Below, in pieces: positions 1-14,900 of a DNA stretch of 64,000 bases. How positions within the stretch are numbered: the first letter of the stretch is position 1; every line of letters begins with the position of its first letter. The DNA comes from Symbiodinium kawagutii (lineage: Eukaryota; Sar; Dinophyceae; Suessiales; Symbiodiniaceae): positions 52,246 to 116,245 of the forward strand of contig VSDK01001866.1 of the NCBI GenBank assembly GCA_009767595.1, in the 5' to 3' direction. A model generated the notes under the pieces. It made no database searches and was not told where the DNA came from. It was given only the letters and a program-made list of their open reading frames with translations. The position numbers and the translations under genes are program-made.

Positions 1-965
1 TACCACGAATATCATGACAAATCAACAGAGCAGGGCACGCATCAACACTAAAACTCAAACGCGGCACAAAGTCTGAGACGATGGACAATTGCGCCGGGTC
101 ATTAGCCGAAGATTCTCAACTACGAACACGCAATGAAAACACTGCCGGCTGCCGGCTACTGCATCTTTCAAGACTACCAGGTATCCAAAATATGCTTTAA
201 AACGACTCAGCCTCTAAAAACATAGAAAACAAGCAAAACCAAATTACAGGTGACCCACTTCTCAAACACCAAAAATCTTCTCACAACAACTGCTCAGTAA
301 AAACTCCACAACCTGTTAAGTCTTCTGGGACTCTAGCGTTCGCAGCTTTTACAATTACACCCTGGGCAACCCTGCAACCCAATAGGCAACAATGCCCCAT
401 CAGGATCTCAATTTTAATTGAGCAGTTATCGCCATGATCAAGAAAGCAACAAAGAGATGTATACCTACCATAGTCAACCGTCAGTATCGGGAAGGCGTAG
501 CAGCTATTCAAACGAAAAACTTGTGGGTGATTCTCGACTTGTAGGTAGGAGAAGCTCCATTGATTCATCATTTTGTCCCTACAGGTCTCCTGTTTCAACT
601 CCTCTAGGGTCCACTCACCATGGCAGCCACTCCGAAGGTTGGCGAATGATCGGTGCATGGCCGTGGGATTGCCACGTGCTCTTCATGCCATGATTCACAA
701 CTGACACTACTATCAACTCAAAATTGTGTGGTTGATAGTAAACACCTGACACATTATGACACATTAATGTTCACAATTTCCTCTGGAGTGCTTACTAGGA
801 ATCAATATGGTGGTTTCTTAAAATAGAGGAACCCAAAAATGGTTGGTTACTTACCCCTAAATAATGGGGGGTAAATTAAATGATTAAGATTGTATGATAT
901 CTGGGGGTACACCGATGGATTAAGAACCCCCCATACTATGTCACTGGTTGGTGGTTGGTCACCAC
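1..965 (-). other. Downstream of the last recognised ABCA exon
   Basis: Should hold, or precede, the terminal ABCA exon. A weak minus-strand candidate near 560-620 reads GEWTLEEL but lacks the expected SQ-x-TLEQVFL. A family-B TIR element lies at 803-935. Otherwise nothing recognised. Confidence 0.4.
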
Positions 966-1034
966 CCCGAGCTGTACGCCTCCATAAGGCGGAAAATTGC
1001 ACTGATGGCTTTCTGTCCCTTGGGCAAGCGATAC
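966..1034 (-). CDS. ABCA exon: [19 protein letters not shown]
   Basis: Reads [20 protein letters not shown], the conserved Y-x-LP...L-x-x-x-FR-x-x-E of the ABCA C-terminus. Acceptor CAG|G; the donor is uncertain (GT at 965 or about 982). Last exon recognised. Confidence 0.82.
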
Positions 1035-4000
1035 CTGGTGCAAGCTGCTGGCAGTTGCTGGTGCGTGGTGGCATGGATGACACCAAGGAACATGACATCA
1101 GCCATGGCGTCCATGGCATGGCATCAGCTCATGTTACCATAGTGCATCAACTGCAGTAATTCAAACAAGTGTTCTTCAGCTAACAAACACGACTTTTGCA
1201 AAGAAGCGCATCAAATCAAGAAAGTAGGCATAAATCATTGCAGATTTGGAGATAGAATACTTCCAATGGCACTTTTCATCCGCCAACTTGCATCCTGAGC
1301 AAAGCAGTATCTCAAAACATCTGAGTCATTGCTATGCTACTTGTTGGCACTTCTACCACCTTCATTTCTACACATAGATCATGTCTAGCATCTCCAGGAG
1401 GTGCTCACAATTTGATACCATCGGCACATTTCCAGTCTGAACCTGGCAAACTTCCGAACTTTCAGCACAGTCGTAGCTGATTTCAGGGTCATCTCCAGTC
1501 ATCACCAGCGGTCCAAGCAGCGGCCCCACCCAGGGTCGTGGACCCGCAGGTCGCCCTGCCTGGCCCGGGGCCTTGTGGGCAAACTTTCCTCGACACGGAC
1601 CCCGGTGAACCTGGGTGCGCCATGTCGCAGGGACGATGCTTGGTGGGTGCTCACCATCCCGAGAATTCGTGCTTCATCGTGGTTAATATTGGTTGGTAGT
1701 GGTTGATGCTAATAGTGGTAACAGTAGTGGTTAATTAACCATGGTTGATAATGATAATTAACATTGGTAGTGGTAATTAACCATGGTTGATGATGATTAA
1801 TGATTACTATGGTAATAGTGGTAATGGTTAATCTTTCATTTCGTGGCTAATGATGACTAATAGTGGTTGATAGTGGTTAATATTGGTTTATCTTGTAATG
1901 GCCAAAATAGTGATCCTTACTGGCTGGTGGTTTTTCACCAGCCCTATATGAAAAACATGCGCAAGTCAACCATCCAGTTGTGAATGATTATTAGGGAAAA
2001 CAACACATGTGAATGAAACCAATAACCAGTGGTTGTTTGACCATCATTGTTCATTACTATCCCCTATTATTAACCACTGTATATGGTTATAATCCCTATT
2101 AATGATCATAATCCCTATTGATGGTTTTGTTCAATAGATTGCTTGGAGATGTGGAACAAATCCACCTGTGTGGCGCCAGTGTTAAGTCAGAAGTGCTCGC
2201 TTTTTTTCGTCAGGCACTGGGCACAGCTCAAATACCAGAAGTCAGCCAAATCGCGCAAAGTGAGGCAGAAATTAGTAACTCCCAACGGGCACAGCGTTCG
2301 TGGGAACTTTCCGAAACTTGTTTTGTGGAAGGACTTCAGGCGCAGCAGTGAAAACCGCGTCTTGTAACATTTAATGTACCTTAAAAGCAAGCAAACCCCT
2401 ACTGGCACGCACCCCTGAACGAGTTAAAAACTCATCCAAAGGGACACGCAAAACTTGGGGTAGCCCCACTCGATGTGAACCGCGAGGTTTTCCGGTCCGC
2501 CTAAGGGAAGACACATCTGGCCCTCCGATTTCAGATATGATGATTTCTTCCCATGGAGATCCCCACAAAGTATCCAATATAAACTATCTTTGGTAATTAA
2601 CCCACCATTTTGAGCTCCCCAATTTAAGAAGCCCCCATATAAACCCTGACTAAACTCAAGACCAGGCCTGGCCAACGCAAAGATCCCTTTCCTCTGTAGC
2701 TAGATAGGACATCAGAGTGCTGAGGAGAATCCAAACAACATGGGATCACACTGCAAATCGACATCATGTACTACAGAGGTTTTTAATTTATATATCTGCA
2801 ATGACATTGTTTTCATCGAACCTGTTCGCCAAAGAAGTGACAGAACATATAAAGATGATCCCTAATCAGCATGCTTTCATCAAAAGACCCACTTCCCCTA
2901 TGTGTACACTGGAAAAGGACGGCTTTGTACGAGGAAGGACCGTTTAACCCAAGTACCAAGTAGAACTGGTTATAGGCTGGTAAGTCACCAGTGGTTTTGA
3001 TTTGGTTGGTGATCTTGAAGGTGGCACCTTAGTACATATCCTAGATCTGGTTCATGGGAAACTTCACTAGAATCGCTGCTAGTGATGAATCTGATGGTTC
3101 CAAACATGGTCCGTGTAGATTTTCCAACCAGTCTGGTAAATGAACGGTATGTGTGAATATGTGTAGTAAGCAAATGCAATTCTTAATTACATAGTTTGCC
3201 ATATCTAAAAATCTAATGGTCAGAAGACATATGGATTGCCAGTGAATGGACACAAAATATGGAGAAAAAAACACCGCGCAACCAAACTACAGATCACGAG
3301 GTGTAATCCTTTTCCAGAATAATGCAATCTCTTCTTTCTATAACAAGCCAATCTCAGATGAATCGCTTTGCATCGCTTTGATTTGGAAGGTGCTCAATGT
3401 TAGGCTAAAGGGATCAGGGATCGCCATGTATTGGATTCATTGGAGAAAATAAGCAACTCTGGCAGAGATTCCGCTAGAGATTCCAAAACTGGGATGACAG
3501 AATGAATAATATGTGATTAATGATGTTTAGATGATATCAGTAATTTGAATGTTTCCCAAGCTCCTGATATCAGCAAAATATGGCTATGGGTCAAAACCCT
3601 GTACCCCCCTGGTTCCCCTATCATTAACCATTGTTTTCCCTATAGTTTAGTTGGGCATTATCCACCATTAGTTGGTTGGTTAATATTGACCCATGGCCAT
3701 ATATAGCTGGTATACCCTAGTTTTGTTGGTTATTGTCCCCTTCTATCCACCATTCACCAGCTGGTTAATGAGCCATTAGTTGGTTAATATTGACCCATAG
3801 CCATATCAGAATGAGTATGATGTCAACTGGGGTCATGACCTTGGATCCTGATTCTCCGCTGATGAGAAAACCACTGCATCGATCAACTGGGCTGTGGCTG
3901 CAGGTGTTCCCATGGCATGTGTTGTACTTGAAACACGCCCAGCAACATACCTATCAACTAGAATCGCCACAAGCCCCACAACTATGAAATTACATTGACT

Positions 4001-4539
4001 GCCATTCACCACACCACTGTCCAAGATTCATGACCATCATCACCAATGATGATTCCATGTTTATTGATCACAAACCGTTATATATATATATATATATATG
4101 AAGAATTTAACCATCCTCAAAGCACTAGTCATCACCAGTGTGAACCTCTCAACCACTCTTCACAATAATTGATCAACAACCATCCACTTGATTAATCATT
4201 TCTATTAATAAAGCACACATAACTTTGGGGTTCCCAATTTGAGATGTCACCATATAGGTCTTATTGTTGTTCATCCCCTACTATGATATCATCATTATTA
4301 GCCATCATTAAAGTCCTCCTTAACCATGAACCACACCATCCCTTGGACCATCCGCGTCGTTGCGTCCCGGTGCGTCCCGTTGCGTCCCGTTGCGGCGCCG
4401 CTGCGGCCCGGGTGGCTGTTTCTCCAGGAAGGCTTTCAGCGCCTGATGCGCCTGCACCAGATCTGCGGAGGCCTCGAAGGTCACCTCGAATTGATAACCT
4501 CAGCCGTGGACAGACTTCTCAGCGGCCATGGAAGCGACG

Positions 4540-4612
<73 letters not shown>

Positions 4613-5893
4613 GGATGATGATGGCTTTCCATGGGATGATGGTTGTTGCCATTGGTTAATAGATGTATGTACAATTAAAGACATGTATACTATATATATA
4701 TATACACATGTAGATAAGTATATATATATATATGAGGCGTCGTCAAAACCTCTTGTTGGAGGCCAGTACCAAAATCAAAGGGCATCGGTTTTTGGAGGGG
4801 ACCCTATCGCTTTACATAGTTTTGTAATAAAAACGCACATGAATAGCAATTACAACATTAAACAATATTGGCTAATTATATGAAGAAAAGTCCAAATTCA
4901 TGGTTTCAGGCAATACAATGGGTCAGTTTGTGAGTCCCCTATCAGTTTCACATTGTTTCTGCATCCATTACATCCGATACAAATTCTCACTATGTAATGT
5001 ATTGACCTGGCTTTTGCAATCACTGACATTGACTAATCTGCGGGTCGAAATCCGCCATCTATTTTTGAATTATCTTTGCTGGAAATGGTGCTGTTGCTGC
5101 TGCTGCTGCTGCTGNNNNNNNNNNNNNNNNNNNNNNNNNNNNNNNNNNNNNNNNNNNNNNNNNNNNNNNNNNNNNNNNNNNNNNNNNNNNNNNNNNNNNN
5201 NNNNNNNNNNNNNNNNNNNNNNNNNNNNNNNNNNNNNNNNNNNNNNNNNNNNNNNNNNNNNNNNNNNNNNNNNNNNNNNNNNNNNNNNNNNNNNNNNNNN
5301 NNNNNNNNNNNNNNNNNNNNNNNNNNNNNNNNNNNNNNNNNNNNNNNNNNNNNNNNNNNNNNNNNNNNNNNNNNNNNNNNNNNNNNNNNNNNNNNNNNNN
5401 NNNNNNNNNNNNNNNNNNNNNNNNNNNNNNNNNNNNNNNNNNNNNNNNNNNNNNNNNNNNNNNNNNNNNNNNNNNNNNNNNNNNNNNNNNNNNNNNNNNN
5501 NNNNNNNNNNNNNNNNNNNNNNNNNNNNNNNNNNNNNNNNNNNNNNNNNNNNNNNNNNNNNNNNNNNNNNNNNNNNNNNNNNNNNNNNNNNNNNNNNNNN
5601 NNNNNNNNNNNNNNNNNNNNNNNNNNNNNNNNNNNNNNNNNNNNNNNNNNNNNNNNNNNNNNNNNNNNNNNNNNNNNNNNNNNNNNNNNNNNNNNNNNNN
5701 NNNNNNNNNNNNNNNNNNNNNNNNNNNNNNNNNNNNNNNNNNNNNNNNAGGGAGCAGCAGCAACGACAGCGGCGGCAGCACAAGCAAAAGCATCAGCATC
5801 AGCAGCAGCACCAGCAGCAGAAGCAGCAGCACAAGCAGCAGCACAATCAGCAGCACAAGCAGCAGCACAACCAGCAGCACAACCAGCAGCACA

Positions 5894-5927
<34 letters not shown>

Positions 5928-8900
5928 CAAGCAAAAGCAGAGCAAGCAGAAGTAGCACGAGCAGAAGCAGCACAAGCTGTTACAGCGGCAAAAGAAGAAG
6001 GAGGAAGATGCCATGTGCATTGACAGCATAGATTACACCATGTGTTCCCTATGAATAGCCTGAACGGTCACGGTTATACTCAAGAATCATCAGATTGATT
6101 GCATCAAAGAAGAAGCGCCAATACCGAGCATAGTTCGGCAGGTGGTTCTCTATGTGTCAAAATACAATATGGTCCACCGCCATCCTATCTTTGCGCTTCT
6201 GAGCCTAGTAACAAATGGTTGCAGGCAGCAGTCAATGAAGTTTGCACCTGTGTGTAAGTCGAATCCAAAATCATGTACTACTGAAAGTATCGGTTTTTGG
6301 AGGGGACCCTATCGCTTTACAGTGTTTTATCCACATATCCTTACAAAAGGGACCCCTCAATACTAAATTAAGCTTCGCTGGTTTTGACCGTAGCTCATAT
6401 AAATATATACACACACACATGTAAACAATGTGATTCGAATGATCAAGGTGATTCGAATGATGATTACTTGCGACTGTGTTTCATGATGATCACTAATCAA
6501 AGTGGTGAGTACTCAGTGTTGAGTCCAGAAGATATTTGTGCGTCAAGAACTTCAATGTGGTCCTGCTACCGGGCCGACTACAAATGCTCTGCCTTCGTTG
6601 GCTTTCAGACTTCACAACTGCAAAATGTGACAATCAGTGTGTGCACGTGTAGGCAAGCATGTAAAACAATTGTTTGACCCTGTGCACGGAAAACTCATTA
6701 TGCATTCATACTCTCTGAAGTTCAAACATGACACATCAGTATACGCAATGTTTAATGCGTATCAATGTGTATTCGTGCAACATGTGTTCTAATGATATCG
6801 GTATATAACGTACGCTCATACATAAAAGGCTAGCAATCCTGCACACATACAATAATCAGTGTGTTGCAATTTAGATATTATTTTTATGTATAGGTTTGTC
6901 AAAACATAGTGTACCCGAAAGAACTGGAGGTTTCAATATTGTTAATGGTTCTGAACTTGGATTGTCAGCAGGTACCATTCATGAACAAACTCATTATACA
7001 ACATGTTGAAGCAGAAAATCAAAACACCACAGGTATGGTATGCTATTTTGTTTGTTTACTAATATGCTTGATATATTTGGCCATGGGTCAAAACCCTTAG
7101 TCCCCCTGGTTTCCCTATCATTCACCATCATTTTCCCTGTTGCTTATTATCCCCCATGAACGTTGGTTGATTAACTGCTTGACCTACAGCCATATATTGC
7201 TGGTATATCCCCTAGTTTTGTTGGTCATCATCCCCTATCATTAATCATTAACCAGCTAGTTAACCATGGTTATTAACCATGGTTAATAAAATTTGAGTAG
7301 ACACCAACAACCACCTCCGGGCGTTCGGTTCATCACAAACGATCTCCATCCGCCCGGAGCGCAGGGCCGCCGAGTTACCATAGCCGTGAGTTGCTTTGAG
7401 CTGAGAGGCTGATCCCAAGCAGACCAGCCGACCGTTCACCATGATGCCGATGCCTCGGCGGCGCCGAGAGGCGCCGAGAGGCGCCTCCGGTTGGGTCACC
7501 ATGGGACCCCACCACCAGCAGCCCTGCCATGGGGACCCAGCCGGCTGGTCCACCTGGGGGAGTTGGATTCCCAGCTTTTCGTTGGATTTTGCTGCAAAAA
7601 CACTAACATCACTGGTGAAACAATCATCCGCTAGTTGGATGTATTTGAGAAGCAGCGAATACCTTTGGCAGAGTGTCTCTTTTGCAGATTTGATCGACTT
7701 CAGATGGTGCTTCCAACACACTGTTGTTTCTTTCACATGTTTTTGTGTGGAGATTCACTCTCATCTTCGTCTTGGTGTTGCTCATTATCCCCGATTATTA
7801 ACCATGATTAGCCACTACTAACCTATTAGTAACCATTACATATTTATCACCTATATAGTTGGTATATCCCCGATCTTTGTTGCTTCTTGCTTATTATCCC
7901 CCAGTATAATCCCTTGAACAGCCCACTTCATACCTTCGCTTGTAAACGCCAAGCATCGACTGCACAAAGCTTCGCACTCCTCCATGGAGTGCGTGGTCAG
8001 AATGACTGCTCGCCCCAGCATGGTGCTGGAAATCCTTGCAATCGCGGAATGTTTTGGGCAACGTTTCAGACCCACCGTACGCAGTCTCGTTGGATGATGT
8101 CGCGCAGTTTATAGTTGACTTTTCTATGGTTTACTGTGGTTTTCCATGGTGTTCCCTGATTTCCTATGATTTGTTGATATTTGTTGTGGTTTTCCCTCGT
8201 TTGATATTAGTTCCATGGTGAACTGTCATCATTGGAATGACAGCCGGGCGGCCCCAGCGGATTCATCAGGCTTCCCAGCATCATTTAGGTTTGTTTAGTT
8301 CATGCATGTCTGACGCTTATACAGTAATCCATTTTGTCACCATCTCGGACCATGTGCAGTCATAAATCAGTTTGTGCTTGCCATGAACACTTGCCAAACA
8401 TCACCACCATTCAGTACCAACTCTTCATCTTCAATAGAGTTGGCGATTCTTCACCTTGCCGAACCACGGTGAACCTCTCTTGGCCATATCTGGTTCATCA
8501 TGATAGACAACTATTAATACTCATCAACGAATTTCACGAACACCATACTGACCACTATTAACTTATAACATTGACCTATGTCAGTCATGACATTGTCCCT
8601 GTTGTCAACAGTCATCATCCCAATTTAGTCGTGCTTGATTGTAACTACTGAGCAGTGCTCAACATTATCAACTACCAACTAACCCTAGTTGAGCAATATC
8701 ATTGGTTCGTTCATGCTTAGTTGCCATTACGAATCAAAGCACAAACAAGAACAAAAAATCCCATGATCCCATGACCAGCTCTATGAACAATGAGCTTAGA
8801 ATAGTGCAAACCGCAAACCTGTGATCACAAAAAACAAGCAACAACGAACAACAACCAAACTATGCTGCCAATCGCTTTAGCTTTGAAAGCCAGTTCAATC

Positions 8901-11900
8901 TTAACATGATTGGTGCTGCTCTGACACTATCAGAAAGATACAGGCACTCATAGCCTGTCGCCAAACACTACTGCAATGCTACTATCATGCTGATATGCTT
9001 CAACACTATGAATCTCGTCTACAAGCTCCGGCCAGTAGCCGGATGTTGTTGAAGGTTTCCCCGCAGAAATGGTGGGGCCATTTTGGGGCAAACACGTCTT
9101 TTCAAATCTTTTCACAATTTTTGTTGCGGTGAAAAAATCAACAATAAGTCAATGTAAATCGATGAGATGGGCAGATCATGCGCAGCAATCAACTACATCA
9201 TTTTATGCATCACCACATTCTAGTATATAATCAACAAACTCGCTAATGCTGTAGGTGTTCAACAAACATTGATCACCGTTAGCATTAAAGTTCGTATACC
9301 CTGTTGCAAGCCTTAAACGTATCCAAAATCTCTCAAGAAACTCTCCTACGGATCACTTCATACTTGTTTCCCAAGGGTTTTGTTCAGATTCCCAGCCATC
9401 AACCAACCATTTCGCAAGCTCAAGCCACCCTGGGGGTAGCACACCTCGACACCCCACTGCAACCCAGGTGCAGTTTCCACATGAAACGTCGCGACTCGGG
9501 GTCCACCCCCGTGGTCGGCTCATCCAGGAAGATGCACCGAGGATCCCCCACCAGCGACAAACCCAGCGACAGCTTGCGCCGGGTGCCACCCGAGAAGGAG
9601 AAGGCTTGCTTGTCCTGAGGTTAGCAGGGGATATACCAATTTTACGAATGCTTAAAAAATTCTTCGTTAACTAGCTGGTTAGCTGGTTAATAGCAGGGGA
9701 TATACCAACAACATATGAATTATAATGGTACACAATAGGGGATTGTAGATAAAAGCAGCTGGTTAACTAGCTTGTTAATGGCAGATAATAGGGGATTGTA
9801 ACAAACAATAGCAGGGGATATACCAACTATATGAATTGTAATGGCTCATAGTTGGTTAATAATGGCAAATAAGTTGGTTGATAGGGGGATCATCAGCAAC
9901 AATCAGACCAATATTTTGGTTGCAAGAAAGCCACTGACTGGGGACCCCAACTAGCTATGCTTGGTGAATCTCAATTTCAATGGCTAATAAACTGGAACAT
10001 AGTGAACAGAAAACATTGATATATCTATAAATAAATATATGTATATACGAAAAGGTACATGTGTGGTGTTACTGAACATGAATTATACATTTAGATAAGA
10101 ATCATAGATACTTGGATACCCTGGAGGTTTTACATGATGTATGATACGCTTTCTCGAAATTGGGAACCCCCTAATCTTCCAATAGCAATCATTTACAATA
10201 ATTAACCAACCATAACTTTCGGGCACCCCTGTATCTTTAAAATGATGTATGATGATGTTGGGGATGAGTTTGTTCGCAGTCATTGCTTACATCTGCTTGC
10301 ATCCAAGAGCAAACAGGTGTTGCTTGCCTTGAGAGGAAGGTTGTGGTGCAGTGAAAATATATCAACTCTTGCCTTTGAAGAAGGAGTATCCATGAGCCAG
10401 CAATCCCTAAAAGTTCAAAGTGGCCATCCACTGCACTCATTGGAATTGCCCCGTTGATCAATGAATGTCATCACATTTGATCGATCAATGACCAATATGA
10501 ACGGTTTAATTTGGTAATGGCAATGATTGATAAATCCCTTCATCATCATTAGCCCAGCAGTAGCAATGATTGACCCCCTACTCGTATGAGCATCACAAAT
10601 CCCCCGGGAGGATCAACCCTTGCCGAGCTTCAGCGTAGGGTCGCAGGGTGAGCTTGTCCAACAAGGAATCCACCTGAGCGAATCGAGTTTCGCATCGTCA
10701 GGAGTCGGTCATGCGTCTGGTGCCGAGGCTGGTGTTGAATGGTGACGAAAGATAGTTTTCATGGTGGTATATGGCGGTTTCTAGAAATTCGGGAGTCCAA
10801 AAAAACTTCATCCCAGCAGCTGCAACAAGAGCCGCTCCGTAATCAGTCACGGCACATAGTCATGTAGCCGGCTCTCAGGCATCCCTTTGATCCGCGCGAA
10901 GAGGGTGAGGTGTTCCCTGGCCGTCAACGTCCCAATCAGCGCGTCGAACTGTGGGCAGTAGCCGATCAAACGCCGCACCTGAGACGTGAATGTTGGGAGG
11001 GCTCCGGGTTGAACAAGGGAGGTGACCTGATCTGACCACTGAGGTGACCTGGCCATGGCTATGACCCATCAAGGCTAAGGGACCTGGCCATGTTGGGCGA
11101 AACATGGCACGAATGACGTTTGGATTTGATGGACCGCGATATCGTTATAGCGATGATCAACAAATAATGCGGACAAAATCAAGAATATCACCGATCGTGC
11201 CTTACTGAGAAATACCAATGAATGATATCTTCAATAGATGATGAATACTGAATACTCTCACCAAAACAAACTTATAAGCAATGGATGGTGGGAACGTAAG
11301 CAACCACGTAGTTGGGGTCACACAAAAATACTTCTGGACACAACATCCAAAATGGTGTTTGGTAGATAAAATCAACAAATATCATATACATTTGTACAAA
11401 TATATATATATATATGTATAGAATGTTTGTAATATACACATACACACAATACCTATAGATATACATATATATTGTGTAGCCATTATAGTTGATTGTGACC
11501 CCCTCCTATATACCATGTTTGATACACTATGAACTTGCAATAACGTACATATTCATCGCATAGATACTAGTAGTTGCTAAATCATCATTGTTAGTTGTTA
11601 TCCCCCATTATTCACCATCATTAATGTATATATCTACATAACATATCTATACATAGATACCATGAGACCCAAAAACCTTGAAAAAGGTACGGTTTTACCC
11701 TCCAAAATATGGATTATAACCTATAAAAATCATGGTTTTGGGGGGCTCATGGTAGCCTATAGATCTCATCCTCCATTATTCATTGTATATAGATACATAT
11801 ATATATATATAAATAACTAAACAAATATATATATATATATATGTATGTATATATATATATAAACAGTCTTTTGTAAATATGCATAGATACATATATATAT

Positions 11901-14900
11901 ATATATATCAATAAATAAAGATATTGATATTTAAATATATATATATATAAATAACTAAATGAATAAATAAATAAATAAATATATATATAACTAAATAAAT
12001 AAATATATATATATATAAATAACTAACTAAATAAATAAATATATATATATATCCATAAACATATTTACATAGATAGCTACCATAGATCTCATCCTCCCGT
12101 TCCAATGGGATTTCTGGCGCCTGGTTCTGTTGCGTCTTGATGTTGAAGCCGCCCAGCGTCGCCTCGCCGCTGGTGCACAGCTCCTCGCCCGTCAACATCT
12201 TCCTCCGACCGACGCGGCAAGGGATCCATTGGGGTCTGGGTATCCTGGGAGGTTCCTAGGGGACCTGGGTTCATGCCCTGGGAGGTTCCTAAGCCACCAA
12301 ACATCCCAGAAGTGAATGCTGACTGATGATTTATTCGAAAAATTCATGACTGATGAAGAAAAACGTGAATGTTGAGGGTTGATGTTACTTCAGAATGATG
12401 AATGGGTAGTGATGCTTGATGGTTATTGGATGAGTGAGTGCACCACTCTGAGCAAGTTGGGACCACACAACTATGAGGTTTGCGTCAGACCCGTCACTGC
12501 CAATGGTTTCGGGGATGGGTGATTTGACCCATGGCAAAATAGAACGTTGAAAGAATGCACGGAAACAAGATGAAGGGAGCCGAATCCACGCAAGATCAAG
12601 ATGAACCTGGTTCTGAGTATCCAGTCACCCACCACTTCAAAATAATAAGGGGACGCCAAGCGATTTGAAAAATAAGTCATGCATTTATGCATGCATGTAT
12701 CTATACGCATATATAAATATATACAGCATATAAATATAAGCTTCTTCAAACCAAAACAGCTCCTGCGGTTGTTTGTATAGCAACCGCAAATAGAACACCC
12801 CAGGGCCCCTGTGCCGAAAACATAGCGGAAGATGGGCCAAAGGAATAGGATGCAACAACCAATGATACCCGACCAGTACGGCCTGGAAGTTACCAAGGAT
12901 GATATGTTAGCCAAATAATGCAAGGGTACTGACCTAACCAACAAGAGGCGAATCCGATTTGATTACTGTATTAGCTCTCTCTTTCGTTACCAGCACACTC
13001 ACATCAAAGGGAACGGAGTTCCGGATGAAAAAAAAACAGAACGGGGCCTCATGGGGGAGATGCCATTCATCAACTGTTGTTTTGTTTTGATTGAAGGCTG
13101 CTCTGGTTGGCATCACGTGTGACTTTATGTATCTTTGGAAGCAAGTCAAAGATCTTGTGGAGATGAAGTTTATGACCTCCCTGACTATCATCTCTTTCAC
13201 TAAGTAGTGGTTTTCTAGCATAGAGGTACCCCAAACCATCCAATCTTAATCATTGTTAGTTATTACAGTAACCGACCGATCTTTGGGGTTCCCAAACTCG
13301 CTTGAGAAACCACCATGCACTTTGAATGCTATGTATGGACTTCTCCATCTGGAGCATCCAATAGGAGGCGTGCTCCCCTGCTGCAACCAAGCATCATGGT
13401 GGTGGTCTTGCCTGCGCCGTTGAGACCCAAATATCCAAAGCATTCTCCTTCGGGAATCCCGAAGTACATGTCCTGAGCACTTTTGGTGCTGTTGTACTCA
13501 TGGCCATCATGGAACCAGCGGGTACTGATATCACAGTGTTTTTTCAATGGATGGCACAGCAACATGGTGTAACAGGTGTAACGTATGGTATGGTGGACCA
13601 ATGGTGTAATCAGTGTTGGACTTCTATCAGTGTTGCTGGCTGCAATTCGTAGCATGCCCAGTGGCTCTTCGATGGTGGTAATTATATAGTTCACAATATG
13701 GGCCATGTACAGTACTATGATACAACCCGCGGAAGTGTGACCATGTGATACAATGAGAGGAACGACAAGGCAGTAGAGATAGAGACATGGTAATACTGAC
13801 TCACTGATAGCGGCAATGTAAAGATCAACTGACTTGTTCGAGCGACAACTTGAGAGATGCTTTGCTGGCAATGATCGATTTCACCCCATAAAACACCACG
13901 CTCGAATGTGGACAGGGCGTCTTCTCCATTGACATCATTCTTGAAATCAACACCTCTAATGCGCAGTGGTTTCGCGGAGAAGTGTCTTGATGAGATTTTC
14001 CCGTGAATGCGGCTCAGTGTTGAACCACTGTACCGTGGTGACCCTATACATCGTATGATGTAAGCCAAATAGATCGACAAATCGTCATTTTTCAAACAAA
14101 GCAAATGCTTCACACATGTCAATATCTTTCAAGTTTGAGATGTGCACAAGTGAATTTCAACTGCAAGCATCGATTCATCATTGCATCCACCACAAACAGC
14201 ATATGCTCCAAACACTAAGCTTCCATACTGGACGCCAGCGGAATTCCACCCTATACATCTCTATACCCTCCATATGTTCATATCTGATCTTCAAGCTACC
14301 CCAGAACCCATACTCTCCCCATGATGGAATCTCAGCAATTGTGTACAGTGTGGGGTAACAACATCAATGGGGGCAGATTGCCCTGGTCACAATTACAGAA
14401 CCATGTCATGGTGACATCTATGCTTCCTGAAAAGCAGCACACCTGAAATCATTTCCCGGTGAACAATAATCACATAGCGAGTAGAGATGCCTCTGGATCG
14501 AAATGATGCCGCAAGCTATTGGAAAATTTAACGAACCATCCGGAATATGCTGGTTTGACAAAATTGGGAAAACTGGTTGGCTTATTACTATAATTGGTTG
14601 ATATTGGATGATTTCAACAATACCCTATTTTGAGAAACCAACGTAAGATCAATTCACAGTGCTGTCCAGGTTGCCTTTACAGAGGTCATTGAACTTGGAG
14701 ATTCCATACCCGGTGCTTTGGCGAAATGCTACTGTGATCAGTGAAGACCATTCACCAGTAAATGTGTGTATTATTCATCCGTTACTATGGGCTAAGCATT
14801 GTCAGCTATTGCTTAACACATGAACTAATCATGGCGTGTACATCCGAACAATATGGTATAAATCTTTACCAATCGTTGTTACCAACCGCGATCTACTGAA

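Larger units (their letters stand above)
1035..4416 (-). other. ABCA introns with TIR remnants
   Basis: Apart from the exon at 1548-1610 this is intron: TGGTTAAT/AACCATTA-rich sequence (1680-1900), a family-C element at 1920, family-B-like at 2535-2640, family-A at 3581 with a truncated copy near 3735-3803, and a (TA)n tract near 4080-4099. Confidence 0.6.

Noticed and set aside
4326..4883. Plus-strand 185-codon ORF with a poly-Asp run
   Set aside because: It is the antisense of the ABCA exon 4417-4498 followed by the (GAT)n microsatellite; no domain.
4900..6029. Long ORFs across the N gap on both strands
   Set aside because: They consist of N and CAG/CTG triplets open in several frames; no independent coding evidence.
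7260..7378. Extension of the [19 protein letters not shown] frame ([13 protein letters not shown]...)
   Set aside because: A GT donor at 7378 joins to YQFEVTF, the expected family sequence; the extension is intronic.
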